This document shows, one piece after another, positions 1 to 10,022 of a DNA stretch of 64,000 nt. Where the stretch lies: NCBI GenBank assembly GCA_921293015.1, contig OV121083.1, positions 33,472,908 to 33,536,907 of the forward strand, written 5' to 3'. Made by a program: the position numbers and the translations under genes. The number at the start of each line of letters is the position of its first letter. The stretch's first letter is position 1. Origin of the DNA: Phorcus lineatus (Eukaryota; Mollusca; Gastropoda; Trochida; Trochidae). The notes under the pieces are model-generated. The model did not search any database and was not told the DNA's origin. It saw only the letters and a list, made by a program, of their open reading frames with translations.

Positions 1-568
1 AAAAGAGTTGCAAAAGGTTCCCGCGAGCCGGATTCGAACCAGCGACCTAAGGATGGCCAATTGTGATTATTCCACTACAGTCCTCCGCTCTACCAACTGA
101 GCTATCACGGGTCTCGTCTACTCCCGTTCATCTTTTGTAAATCGATACAGGACGACACTTACAGCTATATTGCTTAACGCCTGGCTGAACATCAACTTCC
201 TTAACCCTTAAGCCTTCCCTACAAAACTTATTTATTTTCTCTTTAATGATTACTACATCAACGCCTTCCATTTCCTAAACATTCGACAGTTGTAGACTGT
301 CATTTTTCCTTGAAGGGCAGTTTCCTTCCCTTTCAATTGTGTTGCCAGTGTAACATCCAACACTTCAACATTAAAGATTGAAACAAACAGTGTTTGAGTC
401 GACCTCAACCTGTACCCCACGACCATCTCAATCAAACACAGACATACATCTGAGAAAACAGTGCTGCTTTGGCGGAGGGCTCATGCTTCTGCGTGTGCTT
501 CTGTGTGTCGGTTATATAATCAAATGACATGTGTCCCAGAGCAATTGAAACGCAAGGAAAGAAAACTT
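1..568. repeat. Array block 0: left-truncated Tyr/Leu tRNA unit
   Basis: One incomplete array unit: tRNA-Tyr on the minus strand, then the spacer (112-568) up to the junction with LINE copy A. The spacer matches the other units until the AAAACTT at 562-568, where the normal unit would continue TTATCTTGCC and the tRNA-Leu 5' half. That 5' half is missing here. I see no gene in the spacer. It contains a short hairpin (GACAGT/ACTGTC) and a TATATAA at about 513. Confidence 0.93.
19..111 (-). tRNA. trnY(GTA): tRNA-Tyr(GTA), reference gene
   Basis: A 93-nt gene with a 20-nt intron after G37; the mature tRNA is 73 nt without CCA. On the minus strand acceptor CCCGTGA pairs with TCGCGGG (one T-G wobble), D stem GCTC with GAGC, and anticodon stem GAGGA with TCCTT. 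The anticodon loop is CTGTAGA. A box TAGCTCAGTTGG and B box GGTTCGAATCC are intact. Confidence 0.98.
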
Positions 569-627
569 GAGTGTAGATTTCATCTCTGTTCAGTGGTGTG
601 ATTGAACTTTGATTTGAAACATTCAAA

Positions 628-1764
628 ATGGCGGACCGGAGATACAAGAAAGAGAGTACTGTGGAAGTTCATGTTGGAGATCGAAAGACAATTTCAGGTA
701 CCTTCCTGATTCAAGCTTTGCTACGTGTCGTGTCAGATGTTTATGCGTGTGTGCCGAAGAATGCTGACAGCTATGAGGTGACTCTCCCTAGTGTGGAAGA
801 GGCTCGCACAGTGGTTGAGAATGAGCTATTCGTGAGTGACAACAAAGTGAGGACTAGACTACTTGTAACGGAAACAGTTGTTGTCTCGTTTATGCACCTA
901 CCCGCTTATATCGAAGATAGTGCCATTAAGAACTATTTGGAGTCAAAGGGAATCAAACTGGAAGGAAATATCAACCATCGTATGATAAAGGACACGAAGA
1001 TCTCTGATGGGACTCGGTATGTACGTGTGAAATTTCCAGATCACCTGAAGTCTCTTCCCCACTCTGTTGCTTTCAACACTTGTGACGGGTTTAAGTACTA
1101 CCGCGTGATTCACAACAATCAAGTGAAGGTGTGTTTTAAATGCAACGCAACAGATCATGAAATGAAAGAATGTCCTGAAACAAAGTGTTTTAATTGCAAC
1201 AGCTACGGACACATGGCCAAACACTGTGAAATTGTTGAATGTGACTATTGTGGCAAATTTGACGACAATTGCATTTGCACAGACGAGCGAACGTTTCGGG
1301 AGAACTTCGAGAAGGAGTTTCCGCTGCTGTCGGGAGACAATAACACTGATCAGACTGATGACGACACGGAATCTGAAGCGGAGACAGCCGACCAGTCTAT
1401 CTCCGTTGACAACGAGGGTAAACTATCAGACGTGCACGAGGAGTCTGTGTCAACTTGTACCACAACACAGGATCTTACAGCGGATGCACGTGCAAGTGTA
1501 CTAGCACAAACACACGATAAGAAAGACATCTCTACTCAGAAGAAAGCCACCAAGTCCGACACTAACAACACTAGTAAAACCCAAGGGTGGAATACCGTAA
1601 AACAGAAGAGATCCAGGACAAGACTCAATCCTAAACTTTCTGACTTAGCATTGAAGGAGAATGAACTGAAAAACAAGCTAAGGGAAAACAGGAAAGACGA
1701 ACTGAAAAAGAAGAAAGAAGAAACAGTGAATGTGAAGAGAGATATCCTTGACAATGTGAAGTAA
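628..1764 (+). CDS. ORF1 protein of LINE copy A (CCHC RNA-binding-like)
   Basis: A 378-aa open frame from the first ATG. Its role in this family is to bind element RNA and form the retrotransposition particle. The N-terminal half looks like an RRM-type fold leading into zinc knuckles, with the conserved DGTRYVRVKFP segment. Two classical C-x2-C-x4-H-x4-C knuckles are at residues 169-182 and 187-200. A third, non-classical cluster C-x2-C-x6-C-x-C is at 205-217, followed by EFPLL (230-234). An acidic, low-complexity linker leads to a GWNTV motif near 320 and a very Lys/Glu-rich tail, probably helical. The start agrees with homologous starts in copies B, C and D (MA..YKK.). The stop overlaps the ORF2 start as TAATG. 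RNA binding is inferred from the family. Confidence 0.92.
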   Translation: MADRRYKKESTVEVHVGDRKTISGTFLIQALLRVVSDVYACVPKNADSYEVTLPSVEEARTVVENELFVSDNKVRTRLLVTETVVVSFMHLPAYIEDSAIKNYLESKGIKLEGNINHRMIKDTKISDGTRYVRVKFPDHLKSLPHSVAFNTCDGFKYYRVIHNNQVKVCFKCNATDHEMKECPETKCFNCNSYGHMAKHCEIVECDYCGKFDDNCICTDERTFRENFEKEFPLLSGDNNTDQTDDDTESEAETADQSISVDNEGKLSDVHEESVSTCTTTQDLTADARASVLAQTHDKKDISTQKKATKSDTNNTSKTQGWNTVKQKRSRTRLNPKLSDLALKENELKNKLRENRKDELKKKKEETVNVKRDILDNVK

Positions 1765-1766
1765 TG
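1762..1766 (+). promoter_or_regulatory. TAATG stop-restart overlap, copy A
   Basis: The ORF1 stop TAA shares its last A with the ORF2 start ATG. The silkworm LINE SART1 is known to translate ORF2 by coupling at UAAUG; the same mechanism is inferred here. Confidence 0.7.
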
Positions 1767-4700
1767 GATACATCATTCGTCCTTTTCATAATGTTAATTT
1801 GTGCATGGAACGTTAACGGACTAAGAGACATTGCTAAGATGGACTGTGTTTTTCAAAAGGCAATAAGTTCTCATGCGGATATCATATTTCTACAAGAAAC
1901 TTTCTGGGACAATTCATTTATAGAGCAATATCATTGGCCCGGTAAGATTTTTTATAATAATTGTTCTGATGAAAAACGTAAAGGTGTAGCTATTCTATTT
2001 ACTTCTACTTTTCCATATACTCCAACCTTTGCAAAGTGTGATAATAAGGGCAGATTGCTCAAAGTTACTTTTGATGTTGATGATGAAACATACTCTTGCA
2101 TTAATGTATATGCACCAAATGTGGTTGCTAACAGAATTGATTTTTATGATGAATTTATGTCATATTTATCAGGAGATCGTATTATTGCTCCTGGAGATTT
2201 CAACGATGTATTGGATGCCTTTCTTGATAAGAATGTTAACATTAAAACTTTCAATGTACATAGTAGTAACAAATTATGTAAAATTATCAGTGATTATAAT
2301 CTATGTGATATTTGGAGATACAGAAATCCTGACAGGAAGGAATTTACTCGTAAACAAATTGTAAATGGAGTATGCAAACAAAGTCGCATTGATTTCACTT
2401 TGATATCAAAATCTTTAATTTCATTTGCTTCACATGCATATATTCAGTATTCAAAGCTAAGCGATCACTCCATCAATTTTGTCAAATTTGATTTTTCTAA
2501 AGTAGAACGTGGACCTGGCATGTGGGTCATAAACAATCAAATCCTGTCGGATCCTGTATATTCAAATATCATCAAAGATTTAATCAATGACAGTATATCA
2601 TGCCCATTGTATTTATCTGAACCACTTTTGTGGTGGGATAACTTAAAATATAAACTAAAAAAATCTAGTATTTATTTCTCGTGCAAAAAGAGAAAAGCAG
2701 AAAAAGCACAACACTTTGATTTACAGCGTAGGTTAAGATTAGAATATGATAAACTTTCCAAAATTCCATCACGAGATATATCCCTCATTAAAAATTTGGA
2801 AGCTGAATTAGAAATTTTTGAAAAAAGCAGATGTGATGGTGCAATCTTAAGATCTAAAGCTCAATGGGCTCTAGAATCAGATAAGCATACTTTCTTCTTT
2901 TTGAATTTAGAAAAGGCGAAACAAGAATCAAATTGTATTAAAGAACTTATCACAGATAAAGGAATTACAAATAAAACTGAAGATATTTTAGATCACGCCT
3001 TCAAATTTTATTCCGATTTATATAAAGCAGAAGATTTAGACATCAATAAGCAAAATGAATTATTACTTTTATTACAAGATGTCCTCTCAGAGGAAGATAA
3101 GACTGGGCTAGATAATAACATCAGTGAAGACGAGCTTACAACAGCTCTGCACGCAATGAAGCGTCGTAAAAGTCCAGGTAATGACGGACTCACTGTCGAA
3201 TTTTATGTACATTTTTGGGACGTTTTAAAACCTATTTTTATTCATATTATTGATAACGTTTTTGTTGAGCAGCAATTATCACGTTCAATGAAAAAGGGTG
3301 TAATCAGCTTATTTTATAAAAAGAGAGGAGACAGAAAGGACATAAAAAACTTTAGACCCATTTCCCTTTTAAATGTTGACTGCAAATTAATTTCAAAAGT
3401 CCTCGCTTCACGTTTGAAGCATGTTATGGAAACAATCATCTCCTCTGATCAAACTTGTGGCATTCCTGGACGTGATATTGCTGACAATATTCATTCTTTA
3501 AGAGATGTCATTGAATTGTCTGATGATTTGGATGAAGCTTATATAATATCAATTGATCAAGAAAAGGCCTTTGATCGAGTTTCTCAACCCTTTATTATAA
3601 AAGTCCTTGAGAAATTGAATTTTGGTGATTATTTTATCTCATGGATTAAAATATTATATTCAGGTCTACTTAGCAGTGTTAAAATTAATGGACATCTCAC
3701 GCCGTATTTCCCTGTAACTAGGTCAGTCCGTCAAGGCGACCCACTCAGCAGCCTACTTTTTGTTATTGTAAGCCAATCACTTAATCAGCTTATCAAAGCT
3801 AATCCAGCCATTACTCCAATCACCATTGATGTTAATCACAAATCATTATTATATCAACATGCTGATGATGCCACGGTGACTGTCAGCAATAAACAATCAG
3901 TTACTGCCACCTTTGATTCATTAGATTATTATTGCTCAGTCACCGGAGCTAAAGTTAACTTAACAAAGTCTGAAGTGTTGGTCTTGGGAAGATCTAATCA
4001 AAACTCTGTTTCTAATTTTGACTTTCCGATAGCAATCAAACATGATTGTTTAAAAATTCTTGGGATTTATCTGGGTCCTGATAAAGTTGCTTGTGAAAGC
4101 AAAAATTGGAAATGTAAATTAAGTAAAATTAAATCTTTGCTTGGTTTATGGTCGCAAAGACAACTGACACTTCAAGGCAAATCAATTGTTGTAAATACTT
4201 TCATGTTATCAAAATTGTGGTATAGTGTATATGTTTTACCTGTTCTAGAATAGTTTATAAAGGATTTAGAGGCATGTATTTCCAATTTTATCTGGTCAGG
4301 TAAAACAGTACTTATAAAACGCACAACAACAATAGGACACTTCCTAGAAGGCGGTTTATCTCTTCCTAGTTTTAAATTCAAAATACATTCTTTTCGCTTA
4401 AAAGTTGTAAATAAACTGTTTGATTCTAATTATGCAGCATTATGGAAACATTCTGCGGTGTTATTTTTCCAAAAATATTTAAATATGGGACTCAGAGAGA
4501 ATATTTTCTCCATTGTTTATAATGAGGTCAACCTCAAAGAGATAAACCCTTTCTATGCAGAAGTTCTACGTGCATGGGAGGAAATCACGTGCTCTCAGCG
4601 CGAACTCGTGACGAATCCCGAGCTCATCATGTATCAACCTTTGTTCCATAATCCACACGTGCAGTATCAAGGGAAGGTGCTTTATTTCAAATTTTTCATT

Positions 4701-5597
4701 GATAGTGGTATCAACACATCTGATATTTGTTATGAAGTTGTACCCGGATTTTTAAAGGCTTCTGCCATTACAGAAATTATTTACAATCATGAATTTGATG
4801 TTTCTCCTTCCTACATTATGAGCGCATATTTCATTATTTTAAAATCGCTCCCATGCGACTGGTTTCAATATATTTGCTCACATTCAATAATTACTAAAAC
4901 TTTACAAGAAGTTTCCTTCAGCATAAATAATGATATTATACCTTCCCAAAAATTTAATGTAAAATTCTGCTATTCAATTTTCGTCTCCAAAAACTTTATT
5001 CAACCAACTGCAACTGCATTTTGGGATAATTATGCTCTAGACATTATTTGGTCTAAAGTTTGGAAATCTGTTTTCCTTAATGACAAATCAGCTGAACAGA
5101 GAAATCTTGATTTTAGAATTTGCCATAACATTGTTTATACCAATCAGAAAATGTACAAATATGGTAAATCTGACACTGATTTGTGTCCAGTTTGTACAGC
5201 TGAAGCAGAAGATATGTTTCACATGTTGGTGTTTTGTGATGAATTGTATGACACCATCAATATTTTTAGGGATATTTTCACGAATATATTTCGTGACAAA
5301 GGATACTCTTTAAACAGTTTAGTATCATGGCTTATGTTTGGATTTCAATCCACCGAAGCTCCTGAAAGCTATGATTGTATAAATATTCTTTTATCAACCT
5401 ACAGGTGGTGTGTTTATAAAAGAAGAGCTATTTCCTCATTACAAAATAAATCACTTAATTTGCTTAATTTTTTCAAAAACAGCGTAAAACATCATTTCAA
5501 ATTGCTTTGGTTTCATTATTGCAAAAACAATCAATCTACGTTATTCATTTATAAATATGTAATTCCTTTAAACATCATCTCAATTGGCAACAATTAG
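1764..5597 (+). pseudogene. ORF2 of LINE copy A (endonuclease-RT), one in-frame stop
   Basis: A 1,278-codon frame interrupted by one TAG at 4251-4253 (codon 830), where copy C has TGG (Trp). The endonuclease domain (residues about 10-240) shows WNVNG (15-19), QET (44-46), GDFND (144-148) and SDH (233-235), so its catalytic set looks complete. The RT has SPGNDG, the NFRPISLLN block, motif A with Asp598, VRQGDP, and motif C as HADD (699-702). Beyond the stop lies a C-terminal C-x2-C-x8-H-x4-C motif (1141-1158). The stop leaves endonuclease and RT but removes the C-terminal region. Relative to B there is a 6-bp deletion near 1931 and a 3-bp deletion near 4717, both in frame. Copies A and B also end about 10 codons before copy C. 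Probably inactive alone. Confidence 0.9.
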
Positions 5598-5758
5598 GAA
5601 ATTGTTCTTAAATATCCACTTTGTTAAAAATATGTAAATAGCAATTCAATTTGATATTGTGTATGTCCAAGGACACATATTTTAAAACTGTATATATCTC
5701 ACATATGTCTCAACCTGTATATACTTCTGTGAATAAATCATTATGAAAGAAAAAAAAA
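5598..5758 (+). other. 3' UTR and A-tail of LINE copy A
   Basis: An AT-rich tail with AATAAA at 5732-5737 and a terminal A8 abutting the target GGCGCC. The TGTCCAAGGACA segment (5668-5679) is a short palindrome also present, diverged, in copy C, and could be part of the RT-recognised 3' end. Confidence 0.8.
5732..5737 (+). promoter_or_regulatory. Polyadenylation signal, LINE copy A
   Basis: AATAAA about 13 bp before the terminal A run; equivalents at 34835-34840 (B) and 47771-47776 (C). Confidence 0.7.
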
Positions 5759-5857
5759 GGCGCCAGACTCAAGGACTGAGCTATTCCTTCTCACAAATCG
5801 AGATACGGGTGCTCTGGTCCACGTATGTGGGCGTGGGTTCAAATCCCACTCCTGACA
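5759..5857 (+). pseudogene. tRNA-Leu(CAA) 3' fragment after LINE copy A
   Basis: The last 99 nt of the 122-nt tRNA-Leu gene (GGCGCC to discriminator A). B box and terminator are kept; the A box is absent. The intron has CAAGGACTG where nearly all other copies have CAAGGATTG; copy B shares this variant. Loop position 38 is C. Confidence 0.95.
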
Positions 5858-5996
5858 CATTTTGCATTTCCTTTTTATCGCCACCGGATTACATGAAACT
5901 TAAAGTTTAAGGACTTCCAGTTTTCTAGGCAGCACTGAAGCAAAGAGCTGGGCTTCTTTTTTGTTCTTTTCATTTGTCAAAAGAGTTGCAAAAGGT

Positions 5997-6088
5997 TCCC
6001 GCGAGCCGGATTCGAACCAGCGACCTAAGGATGGCCATTGTGATTATTCCACTACAGTCCTCCGCTTTACCAACTGAGCTTTTACGGG
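5997..6088 (-). tRNA. trnY(GTA): tRNA-Tyr(GTA), degenerate, probably a pseudogene
   Basis: Changes G6A (acceptor mismatch), T8A (invariant U8 lost) and G22A (D-stem mismatch); 19-nt intron. First unit after LINE copy A. Confidence 0.75.
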
Positions 6089-6592
6089 TCTCGACTACTC
6101 CCGTTCATCTTTTGTAAATCGATACAGGACGACACTTACAGCTATATTGCTTAACGCCTGGCTGAACATCAACTTTCTTAACCCTTAAGCCTTCCCTACA
6201 AAACTTATTTATTTTCTCTTTACTGATTACTACATCAACGTCTTCCATTTCCTAAACATTCGACAGTTGTAGACTGTCATTTTTCCTTGAAGGGCAGTTT
6301 CCTTCCCTTTCAATTGTGTTGCCAGTGTAACATCCAACACTTCAACATTAAAGATTGAAACAAACAGTGTTTGAGTCGACCTCAACCTGTACCCCACGAC
6401 CATCTCAATCAAACACAGACATACATCTGAGAAAACAGTGCTGCTTTGGCGGAAGGCTCTTGCTTCTGCGTGTGCTTCTGTGTGTCGGTTATATAATCAA
6501 ATGACATGTGTCCCAGAGCAATTGAAACGCAAGGAAAGAAATTTTTTATCTTGCCGATTGTGACATCAGTATTTAACCCTTTTGTTTCACAA

Positions 6593-6714
6593 GTCAGGAT
6601 GGCCGAGCGGTCTAAGGCGCCAGACTCAAGGATTGAGCTATTCCTTCTCACAAATCGAGATACGGGTGCTCTGGTCCACGTATGTGGGCGTGGGTTCAAA
6701 TCCCACTCCTGACA
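6593..6714 (+). tRNA. trnL(CAA): tRNA-Leu(CAA), reference gene
   Basis: A 122-nt gene: 38-nt 5' exon, 38-nt intron after G37, 46-nt 3' exon; the mature tRNA is 84 nt without CCA. Acceptor GTCAGGA pairs with TCCTGAC, anticodon stem CCAGA with TCTGG, and the anticodon is CAA. A long variable arm (CCAC/GTGG) marks it as a type II leucine tRNA. A box TGGCCGAGCGG and B box GGTTCAAATCC are present. Loop position 38 is C in this gene and T in many others. Confidence 0.98.
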
Positions 6715-6716
6715 CA

Positions 6717-6720
6717 TTTT
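6717..6720 (+). terminator. Pol III terminator of tRNA-Leu (representative unit)
   Basis: TTTT begins 3 nt after the discriminator base of tRNA-Leu; a back-up TTTTT follows about 10 nt later. The same arrangement follows each uninterrupted tRNA-Leu gene. Confidence 0.8.
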
Positions 6721-6846
6721 GCATTTCCTTTTTATCGCCACCGGATTACATGAAACTTAAAGCTTAAGGACTTCCAGTTTTCTAGGCAGCACTGAAGCAA
6801 AGAGCTGGGCTTCTTTTTTGTTCTTTTCATTTGTCAAAAGAGTTGC

Positions 6847-6850
6847 AAAA
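6847..6850 (-). terminator. Pol III terminator of tRNA-Tyr (representative unit)
   Basis: AAAA on the plus strand reads TTTT 3 nt beyond the tRNA-Tyr 3' end; a second TTTT lies 7 nt further. The second run is lost in units whose tRNA-Tyr genes start at 25700, 26549 and 27398. Confidence 0.8.
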
Positions 6851-6853
6851 GGT

Positions 6854-6946
6854 TCCCGCGAGCCGGATTCGAACCAGCGACCTAAGGATGGCCAATTGTG
6901 TTTATTCCACTACAGTCCTCCGCTCTACCAACTGAGCTATCACGGG
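6854..6946 (-). tRNA. trnY(GTA): tRNA-Tyr(GTA)
   Basis: Exons canonical; 20-nt intron with plus-strand GTGTTTA variant. Confidence 0.97.
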
Positions 6947-7450
6947 TCTCGACTACTCTTGTTCATCTTTTGTAAATCGATACAGGACGACACTTACAGC
7001 TATATTGCTTAACGCCTGGCTGAACATCAACTTCCTTAACCCTCAAGCCTTCCCTACAAAACTTATTTATTTTCTCTTTACTGATTACTACATCAACGTC
7101 TTCCATTTCCTAAACATTCGACAGTTGTAGACTGTCATTTTTCCTTGAAGGGCAGTTTCCTTCCCTTTCAATTGTGTTGCCAGTGTAACATCCAACACTT
7201 CAACATTAAAGATTGAAACAAACAGTGTTTGAGTCGACCTCAACCTGTACCCCACGACCATCTCAATCAAACACAGACATACACCTGAGAAAACAGTGCT
7301 GCTTTGGCGGAGGGCTCTTGCTTCTGCGTGTGCTTCTGTGTGTCGGTTATATAATCAAATGACATGTGTCCCAGAGCAATTGAAACGCAAGGAAAGAAAA
7401 CTTTTATCTTGCCGATTGTGACATCAGTATTTAACCCTTTTGTTTCACAA
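6947..7450. other. Representative gene-free spacer of the array unit
   Basis: About 504 bp between the 5' end of the tRNA-Tyr gene (minus strand) and the 5' end of the next tRNA-Leu gene (plus strand), so it is the shared upstream region of two divergent Pol III genes. Contents seen: a GACAGT/ACTGTC hairpin, a CTTCTGCGTGTGCTTCTGTGTG direct repeat, TATATAA about 100 bp upstream of tRNA-Leu, and AGTATTTAACCC about 25 bp upstream. Weak ORFs on either strand end inside the tRNA genes and have no coding support. The same spacer recurs in every unit. Confidence 0.8.
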
Positions 7451-7572
7451 GTCAGGATGGCCGAGCGGTCTAAGGCGCCAGACTCAAGGATTGAGCTATT
7501 CCTTCTCACAAATCGAGATACGGGTGCTCTGGTCCACGTATGTGGGCGTGGGTTCAAATCCCACTCCTGACA
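7451..7572 (+). tRNA. trnL(CAA): tRNA-Leu(CAA)
   Basis: Identical to the gene at 6593 (C38, intron GATACGGG). Confidence 0.97.
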
Positions 7573-7711
7573 CATTTTGCATTTCCTTTTTATCGCCACC
7601 GGATTACATGAAACTTAAAGCTTAAGGACTTCCAGTTTTCTAGGCAGCACTGAAGCAAAGAGCTGGGCTTCTTTTTTGTTCTTTTCATTTGTCAAAAGAG
7701 TTGCAAAAGGT

Positions 7712-7804
7712 TCCCGCGAGCCGGATTCGAACCAGCGACCTAAGGATGGCCAATTGTGATTATGCCACTACAGTCCTCCGCTCTACCAACTGAGCTATCA
7801 CGGG
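7712..7804 (-). tRNA. trnY(GTA): tRNA-Tyr(GTA)
   Basis: Exons canonical; 20-nt intron with plus-strand ATTATGCC variant. Confidence 0.97.
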
Positions 7805-8308
7805 TCTCGACTACTCCCGTTCATCTTTTGTAAATCGATACAGGACGACACTTACAGCTATATTGCTTAACGCCTGGCTGAACATCAACTTCCTTAACCC
7901 TCAAGCCTTCCCTACAAAACTTATTTATTTTCTCTTTACTGATTACTACATCAACGTCTTCCATTTCCTAAACATTCGACAGTTGTAGACTGTCATTTTT
8001 CCTTGAAGGGCAGTTTCCTTCCCTTTCAATTGTGTTGCCAGTGTAACATCCAACACTTCAACATTAAAGATTGAAACAAACAGTGTTTGAGTCGACCTCA
8101 ACCTGTACCCCACGACCATCTCAATCAAACACAGACATACACCTGAGAAAACAGTGCTGCTTTGGCGGAGGGCTCTTGCTTCTGCGTGTGCTTCTGTGTG
8201 TCGGTTATATAATCAAATGACATGTGTCCCAGAGCAATTGAAACGCAAGGAAAGAAAACTTTTATCTTGCCGATTGTGACATCAGTATTTAACCCTTTTG
8301 TTTCACAA

Positions 8309-8430
8309 GTCAGGATGGCCGAGCGGTCTAAGGCGCCAGACTCAAGGATTGAGCTATTCCTTCTCACAAATCGAGATACGGGTGCTCTGGTCCACGTATG
8401 TGGGCGTGGGTTCAAATCCCACTCCTGACA
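8309..8430 (+). tRNA. trnL(CAA): tRNA-Leu(CAA)
   Basis: C38 type, intron GATACGGG. Confidence 0.97.
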
Positions 8431-8569
8431 CATTTTGCATTTCCTTTTTATCGCCACCGGATTACATGAAACTTAAAGCTTAAGGACTTCCAGTTTTCTA
8501 GGCAGCACTGAAGCAAAGAGCTGGGCTTCTTTTTTGTTCTTTTCATTTGTCAAAAGAGTTGCAAAAGGT

Positions 8570-8661
8570 TCCCGCGAGCCGGATTCGAACCAGCGACCTA
8601 AGGATGGCCATTGTGATTATTCCACTACAGTCCTCCGCTTTACCAACTGAGCTATCACGGG
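8570..8661 (-). tRNA. trnY(GTA): tRNA-Tyr(GTA), G22A
   Basis: 19-nt intron; G22A makes a C13-A22 mismatch in the D stem. Confidence 0.88.
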
Positions 8662-9165
8662 TCTCGACTACTCCCGTTCATCTTTTGTAAATCGATACAG
8701 GACGACACTTACAGCTATATTGCTTAACGCCTGGCTGAACATCAACTTCCTTAACCCTCAAGCCTTCCCTACAAAACTTATTTATTTTCTCTTTACTGAT
8801 TACTACATCAACGTCTTCCATTTCCTAAACATTCGACAGTTGTAGACTGTCATTTTTCCTTGAAGGGCAGTTTCCTTCCCTTTCAATTGTGTTGCCAGTG
8901 TAACATCCAACACTTCAACATTAAAGATTGAAACAAACAGTGTTTGAGTCGACCTCAACCTGTACCCCACGACCATCTCAATCAAACACAGACATACACC
9001 TGAGAAAACAGTGCTGCTTTGGCGGAGGGCTCTTGCTTCTGCGTGTGCTTCTGTGTGTCGGTTATATAATCAAATGACATGTGTCCCAGAGCAATTGAAA
9101 CGCAAGGAAAGAAAACTTTTATCTTGCCGATTGTGACATCAGTATTTAACCCTTTTGTTTCACAA

Positions 9166-9287
9166 GTCAGGATGGCCGAGCGGTCTAAGGCGCCAGACTC
9201 AAGGATTGAGCTATTCCTTCTCACAAATCGAGATACGGGTGTTCTGGTCCACGTATGTGGGCGTGGGTTCAAATCCCACTCCTGACA
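9166..9287 (+). tRNA. trnL(CAA): tRNA-Leu(CAA)
   Basis: T38 type (TTCTGG after the intron), intron GATACGGG. Confidence 0.97.
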
Positions 9288-9426
9288 CATTTTGCATTTC
9301 CTTTTTATCGCCACCGGATTACATGAAACTTAAAGCTTAAGGACTTCCAGTTTTCTAGGCAGCACTGAAGCAAAGAGCTGGGCTTCTTTTTTGTTCTTTT
9401 CATTTGTCAAAAGAGTTGCAAAAGGT

Positions 9427-9518
9427 TCCCGCGAGCCGGATTCGAACCAGCGACCTAAGGATGGCCATTGTGATTATTCCACTACAGTCCTCCGCTCTAC
9501 CAACTGAGCTATCACGGG
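9427..9518 (-). tRNA. trnY(GTA): tRNA-Tyr(GTA)
   Basis: Exons canonical; 19-nt intron. Confidence 0.97.
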
Positions 9519-10022
9519 TCTCGACTACTCCCGTTCATCTTTTGTAAATCGATACAGGACGACACTTACAGCTATATTGCTTAACGCCTGGCTGAACATC
9601 AACTTCCTTAACCCTTAAGCCTTCCCTACAAAACTTATTTATTTTCTCTTTACTGATTACTACATCAACGTCTTCCATTTCCTAAACATTCGACAGTTGT
9701 AGACTGTCATTTTTCCTTGAAGGGCAGTTTCCTTCCCTTTCAATTGTGTTGCCAGTGTAACATCCAACACTTCAACATTAAAGATTGAAACAAACAGTGT
9801 TTGAGTCGACCTCAACCTGTACCCCACGACCATCTCAATCAAACACAGACATACATCTGAGAAAACAGTGCTGCTTTGGCGGAGGGCTCTTGCTTCTGCG
9901 TGTGCTTCTGTGTGTCGGTTATATAATCAAATGACATGTGTCCCAGAGCAATTGAAACGCAAGGAAAGAAAACTTTTATCTTGCCGATTGTGACACCAGT
10001 ATTTAACCCTTTTGTTTCACAA

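Larger units (their letters stand above)
569..5758 (+). mobile_element. Tx1-like non-LTR retrotransposon, copy A, inserted in tRNA-Leu
   Basis: A 5.19-kb LINE with a short 5' UTR (569-627), ORF1, ORF2 and a 3' UTR (5598-5758) with AATAAA and an A-tail. The 3' end abuts GGCGCCAGACT of tRNA-Leu. The 5' end does not: it joins spacer at AAAACTT, so about 70 bp of target (leader plus the first 23 nt of tRNA-Leu) are gone, and the 5' UTR is shorter than in copies C and D. This looks like 5' truncation with target deletion. ORF1 is open; ORF2 has one nonsense codon and two in-frame deletions relative to copies B and C. Tx1/L1-group assignment rests on the endonuclease-RT order and C-terminal CCHC; it is by eye. 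Confidence 0.93.

Noticed and set aside
4251..4253. Programmed readthrough of the ORF2 TAG
   Set aside because: The stop is followed by TTT rather than a known readthrough context, and copy C has an ordinary Trp codon there; a nonsense mutation is simpler.
4458..5597. Separate gene downstream of ORF2 in copy A (and 33558-34700 in copy B)
   Set aside because: It is in frame with ORF2, begins with GTG, and aligns with the uninterrupted ORF2 of copy C. It is the ORF2 C-terminal region after the nonsense codon.
6230..6412. Minus-strand 60-codon ORF (MIEMVVGYRL...) conserved across many units
   Set aside because: Conserved to the same degree as non-coding spacer, and interrupted or lacking in some units (for example near 25930, 36190, 37910). 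No coding signature beyond array identity.
6506..6712. Plus-strand 68-codon ORF (MCPRAIETQ...) and the overlapping 61-codon ORF in each unit
   Set aside because: Both read through the tRNA-Leu gene and its intron and end in or just after it. Variants do not favour synonymous sites.
6409..6741. Minus-strand 110-codon ORF repeated in nearly every unit, containing EWDLNPRPHTW
   Set aside because: It is the antisense translation of tRNA-Leu and its leader. It recurs only because the unit recurs, and such WDLNPRP-type ORFs are a known annotation artefact of tRNA genes.
6818..7012. Plus-strand 64-codon ORF with REPDSNQRPKD
   Set aside because: Antisense translation of tRNA-Tyr, open only in units with the GTGTTTA intron variant.
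6947..7450. A third small RNA gene (5S, U6 or other snRNA) in the spacer
   Set aside because: I looked for U6, 5S and snRNA core sequences and for a second A/B-box pair on both strands and found none.
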